Shown here one piece after another: positions 41,527 through 49,717 of a stretch of 64,000 nucleotides of DNA. The stretch covers positions 62,001-126,000 of the forward strand of contig CANDEH010000001.1 of NCBI GenBank assembly GCA_947383645.1, given 5' to 3'. The number at the start of each line of letters is the position of its first letter. Positions within the stretch are counted from its first letter, which is position 1. The position numbers were made by a program, and so were the translations under genes. This stretch comes from an uncultured Clostridia bacterium (lineage in GTDB: Bacteria; Bacillota; Clostridia; Oscillospirales; Oscillospiraceae). The notes under the pieces were generated by a model, which worked only from the letters and a program-made list of their open reading frames with translations, made no database searches and was not told the origin of the DNA.

Positions 41527-42690
41527 ATGGATTTGAAGCTGACCCCTGTAAAGCTCCGGGGGCGCGTGACGCCCCCCGCCAGCAAGTCCCAGGCCCACCG
41601 GGCGCTGATCGCGGCCAGACTGTCGGCGGGGGAGAGCAAGCTGCGCAATCTGGCCCGGTCGGAGGATATCGACGCCACGGAGCGGTGCATGAGGACCCTC
41701 CGCGCCTCCAGCGACAATCAGTCCCTGCTGGACTGCGGGGAGTCCGGGTCCACGTTGCGCTTTCTCATGCCGGTGGCCCTGGCCCTCCGGGGCGGCGGGG
41801 TGTTCACCGGCCGGGGACGGCTGATGGAGCGGCCCCAGGGGCCCTACTTCGCGATTTTCGACGAGAAGGGGATTTTCTACCGGCAAGAGGACGGCGTCCT
41901 CACCCTGCGGGGGCTGCTGCCCCCGGGGGTGTACCGCCTGCCGGGGAATGTGTCCAGTCAGTTTGTCACGGGGCTCCTCTACGCCCTGCCCCTGCTTGGG
42001 GAAGACAGCGAAATTCAGCTTACCTCCCCGCTGGAGAGCCGGGGGTATGTGGATATGACTGTGGACGTGCTGGCGCGGTTCGGTATTCGGGTGGAGAATC
42101 AGGGCTATGAGCGGTTCCTGGTGCCCGGGGGGCAGAAGTATCAGGCGGCGGAGCTGACCATCGAGGCCGACTGGTCCCAGGCGGCGTTCTGGTATGCGGC
42201 CATCGCCCTGGGCAGTCAGGTGGAGGTGGAGGGGCTCAACCCATTTTCCATTCAGGGGGACATGGTGATTGTGCCCCACTTCCAGCGCCTGAGCAGACCG
42301 GGAGATTGGGATATCGACGTGTCCGACTGCCCTGACCTGGTGCCGCCCCTGGCGGTGATGGCCGCCGTGCGCCGGGGGACCACCCGGCTGGTGAACGCCG
42401 CGAGGCTGCGGATGAAGGAGAGCGACCGGCTTGTCACCGTGCGGCAGACCTTGGCCGCTCTGGGGGCCGATGTGGAGGAGGGGGCCGACAGCCTCACGAT
42501 TCGGGGCCGCCCGGCCCTGGAGGGAGGCGTCACGGTGGACTGCCAGAACGACCACCGGATCGCCATGATGGTCGCCGTGGCCGCCACCGCCTGCGAGAGG
42601 CCGGTGACCCTCACCGGCGCGGAGTGCGTGGCCAAGTCCTATCCCGCCTTCTGGGAGGACTACCGGGCTTTAGGCGGTACTTTTTCTTGA
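41527..42690 (+). CDS. aroA: 5-enolpyruvylshikimate-3-phosphate synthase
   Basis: The 387-residue enzyme transfers enolpyruvate to shikimate-3-phosphate. Seen: PPASKSQAHRALIAARL, SGSTLRFLMP, VSSQFVTGLLYALPLLG, RMKESDRLVTVRQTLA and DCQNDHRIAMMVAVAA. It is shorter than the typical roughly 430 residues but keeps all catalytic blocks. Its stop lies inside a repeat hairpin (GGTACTTTTTCTTGA). Confidence 0.95.
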   Translation: MDLKLTPVKLRGRVTPPASKSQAHRALIAARLSAGESKLRNLARSEDIDATERCMRTLRASSDNQSLLDCGESGSTLRFLMPVALALRGGGVFTGRGRLMERPQGPYFAIFDEKGIFYRQEDGVLTLRGLLPPGVYRLPGNVSSQFVTGLLYALPLLGEDSEIQLTSPLESRGYVDMTVDVLARFGIRVENQGYERFLVPGGQKYQAAELTIEADWSQAAFWYAAIALGSQVEVEGLNPFSIQGDMVIVPHFQRLSRPGDWDIDVSDCPDLVPPLAVMAAVRRGTTRLVNAARLRMKESDRLVTVRQTLAALGADVEEGADSLTIRGRPALEGGVTVDCQNDHRIAMMVAVAATACERPVTLTGAECVAKSYPAFWEDYRALGGTFS

Positions 42691-42703
42691 AAGAAAAAGT
42701 ACC
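42676..42703. repeat. TACTTTTT hairpin module at the aroA stop
   Basis: GGTACTTTTTCTT pairs with AAGAAAAAGTACC across a GA loop. The following ACCCAAAGAGAAC matches the flank of the same module at 8973, 11610 and 30525. It could act as an attenuator between aroA and aroC but lacks a proper T run after the stem. Confidence 0.6.
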
Positions 42704-42776
42704 CAAAGAGAACTTTAATATTGGCGTTAGTGTTTTATTCGCACCGATTAGATTTCCAATGTGAGGAGGCGCGGCT

Positions 42777-43757
42777 ATGCTCAGCTACACGATCTTCGGC
42801 GAGTCCCACGGGCCGGCCATCGGGGTGACCCTCACCGGCGTTCCCCCGGGGCTGGCGCTGGACGGGGACTTTATCGCCGCGGAGATGGCCCGGCGGGCTC
42901 CGGGAAACAGTCCTCTGGCCACCGCCCGGAAGGAGGCGGACGCGCCCCGGATTCTCTCCGGCGTGTTCGAGGGGAAGACCACCGGCGCGCCGCTGTGCGC
43001 CGTCATTGAGAATACCAACACCCGCTCCGGGGACTACGCGGACCTGCGGGCCTGTCCCCGGCCCAGCCACGGCGACTACGCCGGGTTCGTGGCCTCCCGG
43101 GGGTGCCTGGACTACCGGGGGGGCGGGCACTTCTCCGGGCGGCTCACCGCGCCCCTGGTGTTCGCCGGGGCGGTGGCCAAGCAGCTCCTGCGGCAGCGGG
43201 GTGCGGCGGTCAGCGCCCGAATCTCCATGGTGGGGGGCGTGCAGGATCCCTCGCCGGAGGAGATGGAGGCGGTGATTCTGGCCGCCAAGAGCGATTTGGA
43301 CAGCGTGGGGGGCTCCATCGCCTGTGAGGTGACAGGTCTCCCCGCCGGCTTGGGGGCCCCGGACCTGGGCTGCAATGTGGAGGGCATCTTCGCCAGGCAC
43401 CTCTTCGCCGTGCCGGCGGTGAAGGGAATTGCCTTTGGGGCGGGGTTCCGGCTGGCCCACATGCGGGGCAGCGAGGCCAACGACCCCTTCTATATGGATG
43501 GGAATACCGTCCGCACAAGGACCAACCATGCCGGGGGCGTCAACGGCGGCATCACCAACGGGATGCCGGTGAGCTTTGAGGTGGTGATCCGTCCCACCCC
43601 CTCCATCGCCAGGGAGCAGGACACGGTGAACCTATGCACCGGGGAGAACTGCAAGCTGACCATCCACGGGCGGCACGACCCCTGTATCCTGCCCCGGGCC
43701 CTGGTGGTCGTCGAGGCCGCGGCGGCCCTGGCTGCCTGCGAGGCGTGGGGGATTTAG
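42777..43757 (+). CDS. aroC: Chorismate synthase
   Basis: The 326-residue FMN-dependent enzyme forms chorismate. Signatures: YTIFGESHGPAIGVTLTG, GNSPLATARKEADAP, RPSHGDYAGF, DYRGGGHFSGRLTAPLV, GSEANDPFY and the HAGGVNGGITNGMPVSF loop. It is about 30 residues shorter at the C-terminus than many homologues, but the RHDPCILPRALVVVEA motif is present, so it is probably functional. GAGGAGGCGCGGCT precedes the ATG. Confidence 0.94.
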   Translation: MLSYTIFGESHGPAIGVTLTGVPPGLALDGDFIAAEMARRAPGNSPLATARKEADAPRILSGVFEGKTTGAPLCAVIENTNTRSGDYADLRACPRPSHGDYAGFVASRGCLDYRGGGHFSGRLTAPLVFAGAVAKQLLRQRGAAVSARISMVGGVQDPSPEEMEAVILAAKSDLDSVGGSIACEVTGLPAGLGAPDLGCNVEGIFARHLFAVPAVKGIAFGAGFRLAHMRGSEANDPFYMDGNTVRTRTNHAGGVNGGITNGMPVSFEVVIRPTPSIAREQDTVNLCTGENCKLTIHGRHDPCILPRALVVVEAAAALAACEAWGI

Positions 43758-43766
43758 GAGGGCAGT

Positions 43767-44041
43767 GCGTGCAAGGATTTTTGCGGAGCAAAAATCCTGC
43801 CGCAGGCGGGATTCACTCCCGCCGAGGAAGTGAAATCAAAAGGGTGTCCCCGCAAATGGAACACTTGTGGGGAAAAAGACGAGGGGGAGTCAGGAGGGCT
43901 ACGGCGGCATCGCCGCCGCCGCGCGGCAGCGCGTCCAAGCATTTTTGCGAAGCAAAAATCTTGCCGCAGGCGGGATTTACTCCCGCCAAGGAAGTGAAAT
44001 CAAAAGGGGGTCCCCGCAAATGGAACATTTGTGGGGAAAAT
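43767..44041 (+). repeat. Tandem pair of a roughly 112-bp structured unit before the DUF3786 gene
   Basis: Units at about 43767-43879 and 43931-44041 share the same ordered blocks: ATTTTTGCG-GAAGC-AAAAAT hairpin, GCCGCAGGCGGGATT, TCCCGCC, GGAAGTGAAATCAAAAGGG, then CCCCGCAAATGGAACA and TTGTGGGG forming a closing stem. They differ at scattered positions. No gene is present in 43758-44047. Confidence 0.8.
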
Positions 44042-44047
44042 AAAAAG

Positions 44048-44716
44048 ATGAATAATTACGAAATTCAGGCGGAGAACGCCAAGAAGCTGTTTTTGGAGTA
44101 CGATCAGGAGAAAATCATTCAAAAGCTCCGGCTAAGATACGACGGGGACTATCTCTACCTGCCCTTCCTGGACCTCCAATACCGCATCCACCGGCGGACG
44201 GCGGCGGTGGAGCGGCGGGAGGGGAACGGTCCCTATGAGGACGGGGGCAGCTTCAACGAGGTGCTTACCATTTTTGACGCCCTGTGCTGGTCCAGGGAGG
44301 GGGTTGCCCTCTCCGGCGAGTGGGTCAGTACGGCGGCCCTGGGGAACCAGGTCCACGGCAGCTCCGCGTTTCAGGGGTATCAGGCGGAGGCGGCGCGGAT
44401 GGACCCAGACCGGCTGCCGGCGGTGCTGGAGGCCATGGGCGGCGTTCGGATGCCCAGGGGGGAGCCGGGATACCGGCTGTTGGCCTTCCCCTTTCTGCCG
44501 GTGTACTTCCAGTTCTGGCGCGCCGACGAGGAGTTTCCCGCCCAGATCAACCTTTTTTGGGACAAAAATACCACGGAGTTTATCCACTATGAGACGGTCT
44601 ACTACCTGTCCGGGTTTCTGCTGGAGCGGATTTTGACGCTTTTGGACCGGGGCGGGAAACAGCATACAGAAAGGGAGAATTACCATGGATTTACAGACAC
44701 TGCGCGGCGAGATTGA
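44048..44716 (+). CDS. DUF3786-type protein within the aromatic operon
   Basis: The 222-residue cytoplasmic protein starts MNNYEIQAENAKKLFLEYDQ. It has the DYLYLPFLDLQYRI and FNEVLTIFDALCWS blocks and the INLFWDKNTTEFIHYETVYY segment seen in DUF3786 members of anaerobes, whose function is unknown (assignment from recalled family features). The 3' end overlaps pheA by 32 bp, so translation is coupled. There is no strong ribosome site; TTGTGGGGAAAAT from the last arm of the upstream repeat is the only candidate. Confidence 0.82.
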   Translation: MNNYEIQAENAKKLFLEYDQEKIIQKLRLRYDGDYLYLPFLDLQYRIHRRTAAVERREGNGPYEDGGSFNEVLTIFDALCWSREGVALSGEWVSTAALGNQVHGSSAFQGYQAEAARMDPDRLPAVLEAMGGVRMPRGEPGYRLLAFPFLPVYFQFWRADEEFPAQINLFWDKNTTEFIHYETVYYLSGFLLERILTLLDRGGKQHTERENYHGFTDTARRD

Positions 44717-45824
44717 CGCCATCGACACTCAGATGACCGACCTGTTTGTCAAGCGGATGGGCCTCTGCGCCCAGGTGGCCCGGTACAAGAAGGACAACGG
44801 CATGGCCGTGGTCCACCAGGGCCGGGAGCGGGAGATCCTCTCCCGCGTCTCCGTCCAGGCGGGGGACGAGCTGGACAGCTACGCCCGCATCCTCTTCACC
44901 ACCCTCTTCGATCTCAGCCGGTCCTACCAGAGCATGCTGATTACCGAGGAGTCCCCGGTGACCAGGAAGATCGACCAGGCCCTTCAAAACACCCCCAAGA
45001 TGCTGCCTAAAAAGGCGGTGGTGGCCTGCCAGGGCGTGGAGGGGGGCTATGCCCAGCAGGCCTGCGACAGGGTGTTCTCCTTCGCGGACATCATGTACTT
45101 CCGCTCCTGGGAGGGGGTGTTCTCCGCGGTGCAGAAGGGGCTGTGCCAGTACGGCATCCTGCCCATCGAGAACAGCTCCAACGGCAGCGTCAACGGCGTC
45201 TACGATTTGATGCGCAGCTTCGATTTCCACATTGTGCGCAGCGTGAAGCTCCACGTGAACCACAGCCTCCTGGCCCACCCGGGTACGGACCTGGGGCAGA
45301 TCAGGGAGATCTTCTCCCACGAGCAGGCTATCGGCCAGTGCAGCGAGTTCCTCAAGACCCTGCCGGGTGTGAAGGTCACCGTCTGCGAGAACACGGCCAT
45401 GGCCGCCAAGCTGGTGGCGGAGAGCGGCCGCACCGACGCGGCGGCCATCTCCAGCCCCGCCTGCGCCGCCATGTACGGCCTGAAGGAGCTGCGCCAGGGC
45501 ATCCACAACACGGACAACAACTACACCCGCTTCATCCTGATCGCCAAGGACCCGGAGATCTACCCCGGCGCGGACCACCTGAGCCTGATGTTCAAGGTGG
45601 GCCACACCCCCGGCTCCCTGACCCGCGTCCTGGCCCGATTCTCGGCCCTGGGGCTGAACATGACCAAGCTGGAATCCCGGCCCATCTCCGGCGCGGACTT
45701 CCACTACATGTTCTACATGGACTTCGAGGGCAGCATCTACGACCCCAGCGTGCGCAAGCTCCTCAGCGAGCTGGAGCAGGAACTGGAGCTGTTTGTGTTC
45801 CTGGGAGCGTATAACGAAGAGTAG
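44685..45824 (+). CDS. pheA: Bifunctional chorismate mutase / prephenate dehydratase
   Basis: The 379-residue protein has an N-terminal AroQ-type chorismate mutase (about 1-90; LRGEIDAIDTQMTDLFVKRM). A prephenate dehydratase domain follows (about 105-290; VACQGVEGGYAQQACDRVF, GILPIENSSNGSVNGVYDL, NYTRFILIAKDP). It ends with an ACT regulatory domain (about 295-379; GSLTRVLARFSALGLNMTKLESRPI) expected to bind phenylalanine. AAAGGGAG lies before the ATG inside the preceding gene. Confidence 0.96.
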   Translation: MDLQTLRGEIDAIDTQMTDLFVKRMGLCAQVARYKKDNGMAVVHQGREREILSRVSVQAGDELDSYARILFTTLFDLSRSYQSMLITEESPVTRKIDQALQNTPKMLPKKAVVACQGVEGGYAQQACDRVFSFADIMYFRSWEGVFSAVQKGLCQYGILPIENSSNGSVNGVYDLMRSFDFHIVRSVKLHVNHSLLAHPGTDLGQIREIFSHEQAIGQCSEFLKTLPGVKVTVCENTAMAAKLVAESGRTDAAAISSPACAAMYGLKELRQGIHNTDNNYTRFILIAKDPEIYPGADHLSLMFKVGHTPGSLTRVLARFSALGLNMTKLESRPISGADFHYMFYMDFEGSIYDPSVRKLLSELEQELELFVFLGAYNEE

Positions 45825-45830
45825 CTTTTT

Positions 45831-45936
45831 AATTAGGAATTAGGAATGGATGTGTCCGGCTTGCGCCGGATGATTGAAATTCATTCGCCGCAGGCGAATA
45901 CCACAATTCCTAACTCCTAATTCCTCATTCCTAATT
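45831..45936. repeat. Heptamer-terminated element, copy 9 (shortest complete)
   Basis: AATTAGGAATTAGGAATGG at the left and AATTCCTAACTCCTAATTCC plus more at the right, with hairpins GTCCGGC-TTGC-GCCGGAT and TTCGCC-GCA-GGCGAA. It lies between pheA and aroE-aroK. Confidence 0.85.
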
Positions 45937-45960
45937 TGAGATAATGAGAGAGGAGGGAAC

Positions 45961-47205
45961 TTGCCTGTGGACTACGGGCTGATCGGCGCGAAGTTGGGGC
46001 ATAGCCACTCGCCTCGGATTCACCGGGCGCTGGGAGGGTATGACTATCAGCTTCGGGAGCTGGCGGAGGAGGATTTGCCGGGGTTTTTGGAGGAGGGGGA
46101 TTTCAAGGGGATCAATGTGACCATTCCCTATAAGAAGGCTGTTATTCCCTACTGCGCGGTGTTGGGGGAGGGAGCCAGGCGGATTGGGTGCGTCAATACT
46201 ATTGTGAGGCGGCCCGACGGGACCCTCTGGGGGGAGAATACCGACTACTATGGCTTCTGCCACACCGCGAAAAGGGCGGGGGTGGATTTTGCCGGGCGGC
46301 ATGTGCTGATTCTGGGCAGCGGCGGCACCTCCCTCACCGCCTTCCGGGCGGCGGAGGATTTGGGGGCGGCTTCGGTGGAGCGGGTGTCCCGGTCCGGGGC
46401 GCTGAACTATGAGAACGTGTATGAGAGAGCGGAGACGGAGATTGTGGTGAATACCACCCCCGTGGGGATGTTTCCACGGAATGGGGAGCGGGCTGTCGAT
46501 TTGGGCCGGTTTCCCCGGCTGCGGGGGGTGGTGGATGTGGTCTATAATCCCCTGCGCACCGCCTTTCTGCTCCAGGCCGAGGCGCTGGGCATCCCCGCCG
46601 CCGGGGGGCTTCCCATGCTGGTGGCCCAGGCCCGGCGGGCCTGTGAGCTGTTCACCGGGGAGAGCGTCTCCGAGGAAAAGATGGAGGCGGTGCTCCGGGA
46701 GGTGGCGGGGTCGGTGAGCAATGTGGTGCTGATCGGGATGCCCGGCAGCGGCAAGAGCTCCGTGGGCGCGGCGGTGGCCCGGAGGCTGGGCCGGGACTTC
46801 GTGGACGCCGACGAGGAGATCGCCGCCCGGGCGGGAAAGTCCATCCCGGAGATCTTCGCCCGGGAGGGGGAGGAGCGGTTCCGGGCGCTGGAGACGGAGG
46901 TGCTGTCCGATCTGGGAAAGCGGTCGGGGATCGTTCTGGCTACCGGCGGCGGCGCGGTGCTCTTTGAGCGGAATTTGCCCCACCTGCGGCAGAATGGGCG
47001 GATCTACCGGATCACCCGGGACGTGTCCAGGCTGGCCACACGGGGGCGGCCCCTGTCCACCTCGCCGGAACGGCTGCGGGAGATGGAGATGGAGCGGGAG
47101 CCCTTCTACCGGCGGGCGGCGGATGTGACGGTGAGCAACGACGGCTCCACGGCGGAGACTGTGGCGGCCATCCTGCGGGATCTGAAGGAGGAGGTGCGGA
47201 TATGA
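45961..47205 (+). CDS. aroEK: Fused shikimate dehydrogenase / shikimate kinase
   Basis: The 414-residue protein carries an AroE domain (about 1-250: YGLIGAKLGHSHSPRIHRAL, GINVTIPYKKAVIPYC, WGENTDYYGF, LILGSGGTSLTAFRAA, VNTTPVGMFPR). It is followed by an AroK kinase domain (about 255-414: VVLIGMPGSGKSSVGAAVAR P-loop, DADEEIAARAGKSIPEIF, ATGGGAVL). The domains catalyse consecutive steps. The start is TTG 45961 or GTG 45967; both lie after GAGGAGGGAAC and I cannot decide between them. Confidence 0.94.
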   Translation: MPVDYGLIGAKLGHSHSPRIHRALGGYDYQLRELAEEDLPGFLEEGDFKGINVTIPYKKAVIPYCAVLGEGARRIGCVNTIVRRPDGTLWGENTDYYGFCHTAKRAGVDFAGRHVLILGSGGTSLTAFRAAEDLGAASVERVSRSGALNYENVYERAETEIVVNTTPVGMFPRNGERAVDLGRFPRLRGVVDVVYNPLRTAFLLQAEALGIPAAGGLPMLVAQARRACELFTGESVSEEKMEAVLREVAGSVSNVVLIGMPGSGKSSVGAAVARRLGRDFVDADEEIAARAGKSIPEIFAREGEERFRALETEVLSDLGKRSGIVLATGGGAVLFERNLPHLRQNGRIYRITRDVSRLATRGRPLSTSPERLREMEMEREPFYRRAADVTVSNDGSTAETVAAILRDLKEEVRI

Positions 47206-47642
47206 AGTTTTTACTGCTGAACGGGCCCAATCTGAACATGCTGGGTATCCGGGAGCCGGCTGTCTACGGCACGGGGACCTACAAGGAGCTGCTGGAGTAC
47301 GCGGCGGACTTCGCCGCGGAGCTGGGGGTGGAGGTCGAGTGCTGTCAGTCCAACCACGAGGGGGACCTGGTGGACGCCATCCAGCGGGCCTACTTTGAGG
47401 GCATGGACGGCATCATTCTGAACCCCGGCGGGTATACCCACACCAGCGTGGCGCTTTTGGACGCGGTGAAGGCTGTGGCCCTCCCCACGGTGGAGGTGCA
47501 CATCTCCAAGATGGAGACGCGGGAGGAATTCCGCCAGCACTCCTACGTCCGCGCCGCCTGCGTCAAGACCATCACCGGCCAGGGCTTTGCCGGATACCGG
47601 CAGGCTGCGGAGTTTCTGGTGGAGTATTTGCGGAACAAGTAG
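47202..47642 (+). CDS. aroQ: 3-dehydroquinate dehydratase, type II
   Basis: The 146-residue enzyme dehydrates 3-dehydroquinate. Motifs: LLNGPNLNMLGIREPAVYG, VECCQSNHEGDLVDAIQRA, GIILNPGGYTHTSVALLDAV, VEVHISKMETREEFR. The ATG overlaps the aroEK stop by four bases. It is the last gene of the operon and is followed by a strong terminator. Confidence 0.96.
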   Translation: MKFLLLNGPNLNMLGIREPAVYGTGTYKELLEYAADFAAELGVEVECCQSNHEGDLVDAIQRAYFEGMDGIILNPGGYTHTSVALLDAVKAVALPTVEVHISKMETREEFRQHSYVRAACVKTITGQGFAGYRQAAEFLVEYLRNK

Positions 47643-47646
47643 ACGC

Positions 47647-47683
47647 GAAAAGTCCCGGGAAATGGCGTTTCCCGGGACTTTTT
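47647..47683 (+). terminator. Terminator of the aromatic operon
   Basis: AAAAGTCCCGGGAAA pairs with TTTCCCGGGACTTTTT across a short loop, with a trailing T run. Confidence 0.88.
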
Positions 47684-47710
47684 CTGCCGATTCAGGTTCT
47701 TGCAGGGATC

Positions 47711-48153
47711 TTATTGGCGGTGGAGCAGGACCTTTTCGCAGGGGAGCATTCGGAACAGCTCCTCCATCACCAGAGCGCCGAACTCCTGAATGGGGTCCTC
47801 CTTGGAGAGCTTCTGGGGGTAGTCCGGCAGGATCGTCACGTAGAGATTCCAGGTGACGCCCTCCTCCGGAAAGCGGATGCGGCCGTTTGTCTCCCGGTTG
47901 GGGTAGAGCCGCAGAAACAGGTTGCTGGCGCCGTGGTTGTAGAGGTAGATGTGGTCGTACTCCGACGGGGCGCTGTCGGGGGTGGGGGAGCCGAAGGGGC
48001 CGGTGCTCTTCCGCATTTTCCGCTTCTTGGGGATGAGGGAGTCGTTGATCTCTTCGGCGGCCCGGCAGAGGGCCTTTTCAAAATTTTGACCATCTCTTTT
48101 TCGCCTAAATCGCCGGTTTTCAATCCGTATTCGTACACGCCGGGCTTGAACAT
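47711..48153 (-). pseudogene. Small conserved-looking gene with a -1 frame break
   Basis: ATG at 48153 follows GGGAGG and a good promoter (48216-48188). The first 23 codons (MFKPGVYEYGLKTGDLGEKE...) then need a -1 shift near 48085 (AAAATTTTGAAAA) to enter a frame that stays open to TAA/TGA at 47711, giving about 147 residues in total (SEYDHIYLYNHGASNLFLRL... EELFRMLPCEKVLLHR). Without the shift the first frame runs into overlapping shadow sequence. This is either a one-base deletion, an assembly error in an A/T run, or programmed slippage. The family is not recognised. Confidence 0.6.
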
Positions 48154-48187
48154 AGGCACGGCCTCCCTGTTTTGGTCTGTCGCTTCC

Positions 48188-48216
48188 ATTATAGCACAGG
48201 TTCCTGACCGGCGCAA
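48188..48216 (-). promoter_or_regulatory. Promoter of the frame-broken small gene
   Basis: Minus-strand TTGCGC (48216-48211), a 17-bp spacer and a perfect TATAAT (48193-48188). Confidence 0.65.
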
Positions 48217-48274
48217 GGACGCACACCTGGGCGGTCTCCCGCATAGAATGGTCCGTAAAGGAGGCTGTTTCAGG

Positions 48275-48964
48275 ATGGATACGATGGAACAAACCAGTCA
48301 GCGCACGCCGCTGAGTACCGACTATCAGGCCTACGACAGAATCTGGCAGCGGGTGTCCCCCACGCTGGATCCCTACCCCCAGGCGCGGATGGAGAGCGCC
48401 GGAACTGCCGGGACCGGGGCGGGGAGCGCCGCCGCACCGGGGGTGGTGGGCGGCGCGGAGGACGCCGCTGCGCCGGGAACGGCGGGAAGCGCTCCGGATG
48501 CCGGCCTGCTCCAGCTCCCCGGGGCGGAGGCCAACCCCTGCTGCATGGGCACCGAGGCCCAGGTCTCCCTGGACGTGATCCGGGGCTTCGCCGAGAGCGA
48601 GAGCGCCGACCGGCAGTTCTACCTCCACCTGGCCCGGCGGATGCGCAGCCAGAACGCCGCCCGGGTCCTCCGGCGGATAGCGGCGGAGGAGGAGGGACAT
48701 CTGAAGAAGCTCCAGGCGGTGTACTACCTGATTACCGGGGCCTGCCTGACGCTGGACCGCTGCATTACCGTGCCGGATAGCAGGGGGAACTGCGCCGCCC
48801 TCCGCCAGGCCTACCACGAGGAGGCGTGCAGCGGCTTCAACTACCTCCGGGCCGCCGACGCGGCGGAGGATATGTGCCTTCAGGGCATCTTCAGGGAGAT
48901 GGGGGAGGACGAGATGCGCCACGCCCGGACCTTGCTTCAACTGCTGTCCCAGTGCCTTTGCTGA
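48275..48964 (+). CDS. Ferritin-like domain protein
   Basis: The 229-residue protein starts MDTMEQTSQRTPLSTDYQAY after AAAGGAGG. Residues about 45-90 are a low-complexity Gly/Ala linker. The C-terminal 130 residues form a four-helix ferritin/rubrerythrin-type bundle with glutamate and ExxH-type motifs (AEEEGHLKKLQ; GEDEMRHARTLLQLL). It probably binds a di-iron or di-manganese site and acts in oxidative-stress defence or metal handling. It lacks the rubredoxin domain of true rubrerythrin. Confidence 0.85.
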   Translation: MDTMEQTSQRTPLSTDYQAYDRIWQRVSPTLDPYPQARMESAGTAGTGAGSAAAPGVVGGAEDAAAPGTAGSAPDAGLLQLPGAEANPCCMGTEAQVSLDVIRGFAESESADRQFYLHLARRMRSQNAARVLRRIAAEEEGHLKKLQAVYYLITGACLTLDRCITVPDSRGNCAALRQAYHEEACSGFNYLRAADAAEDMCLQGIFREMGEDEMRHARTLLQLLSQCLC

Positions 48965-48993
48965 TTGCATTGAACGGGGAAGTGTGGTACAAT
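48965..48993 (+). promoter_or_regulatory. Promoter of the HD-domain gene
   Basis: TTGCAT (48965-48970), 17-bp spacer, TACAAT (48988-48993). It starts immediately after the ferritin-like gene. Confidence 0.7.
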
Positions 48994-49040
48994 GACAAAA
49001 AAGCCCCCGAAAGGGCGGCGAGTGAACAAAGGAGAAGACT

Positions 49041-49628
49041 ATGGGAGAGACAATCAGCCGGGAGCAGGCCCTGGCGCTGCTGAAAACCTACAACCAGGAG
49101 CCCTTCCACATCCAGCACGCGCTGACAGTGGAGGGGGTCATGGATTACTTCACCCGGGAGCTGGGCTACGGCGGGGAGGCGGAGTTCTGGGCCCAGGCGG
49201 GCCTGCTCCACGACATCGACTTTGAGAAGTGGCCCGAGGAGCACTGCACGAAGGCCCCGGAGCTCCTGCGCGAGGGCGGCTGCGGCGAGGCGCTGATCCA
49301 CGCCGTTTGCAGCCACGGCTTCGGCGCGTGCTGCGACGTGGAGCCGGTGCACGAGATGGAGAAGGTGCTCTTTGCCGTCGACGAGCTCACCGGTCTCATC
49401 GGCGCGGCGGCCCGGATGCGCCCCAGCAGGAGCGTGATGGATATGGAGGTCTCCAGCCTGAAGAAGAAGTTCAAGGACAAGAAGTTCGCCGCCGGGTGCA
49501 GCCGCCCGGTGATTACCGAGGGCGCGGAGCGCCTGGGCTGGACGCTGGAGGAGCTGATGGAGCGGACGATCCTTGCCATGCGCTCCTGCGAGGCCAGGGT
49601 GGCGGCGGAGCTGGAGACGCTTTGCTGA
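49041..49628 (+). CDS. HD-domain metal-dependent hydrolase
   Basis: The 195-residue protein has the HD signature: H26 in FHIQHALTV, H57-D58 in AGLLHDIDFEKWPEEHC, a further His in HAVCSHGFG, and Asp in FAVDELTGLI. Family members are phosphohydrolases, often on nucleotides; this short form resembles putative hydrolases of clostridia. The substrate is unknown. AAAGGAGAAG sets the ATG. The stop adjoins a heptamer repeat. Confidence 0.88.
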   Translation: MGETISREQALALLKTYNQEPFHIQHALTVEGVMDYFTRELGYGGEAEFWAQAGLLHDIDFEKWPEEHCTKAPELLREGGCGEALIHAVCSHGFGACCDVEPVHEMEKVLFAVDELTGLIGAAARMRPSRSVMDMEVSSLKKKFKDKKFAAGCSRPVITEGAERLGWTLEELMERTILAMRSCEARVAAELETLC

Positions 49629-49659
49629 ATGAGGAATTAGGAGTTAGGAATTAGGAATT
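49629..49659. repeat. Heptamer array, left end (copy 10)
   Basis: AATGAGGAATTAGGAGTTAG, one more unit, then GAATT. The matching inverted array is at 50239-50262, on the far side of a complete gene. Confidence 0.75.
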
Positions 49660-49680
49660 GGTCCTGGCCAAGTTACATAG

Positions 49681-49715
49681 AGAGCCCGGCGGAATCGTCC
49701 GCCGGGCTCTTTTTT
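49681..49715 (+). terminator. Terminator after the HD-domain gene
   Basis: AGAGCCCGGCGGA pairs with TCCGCCGGGCTCT and is followed by six T residues. Confidence 0.88.
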
Positions 49716-49717
49716 GG

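Noticed and set aside
47711..48970. 419-codon minus-strand frame covering the ferritin-like gene
   Set aside because: Its first two thirds are antisense shadow of the ferritin-like gene. Only the last part (below about 48085) looks real, and it is treated as the frame-broken small gene.
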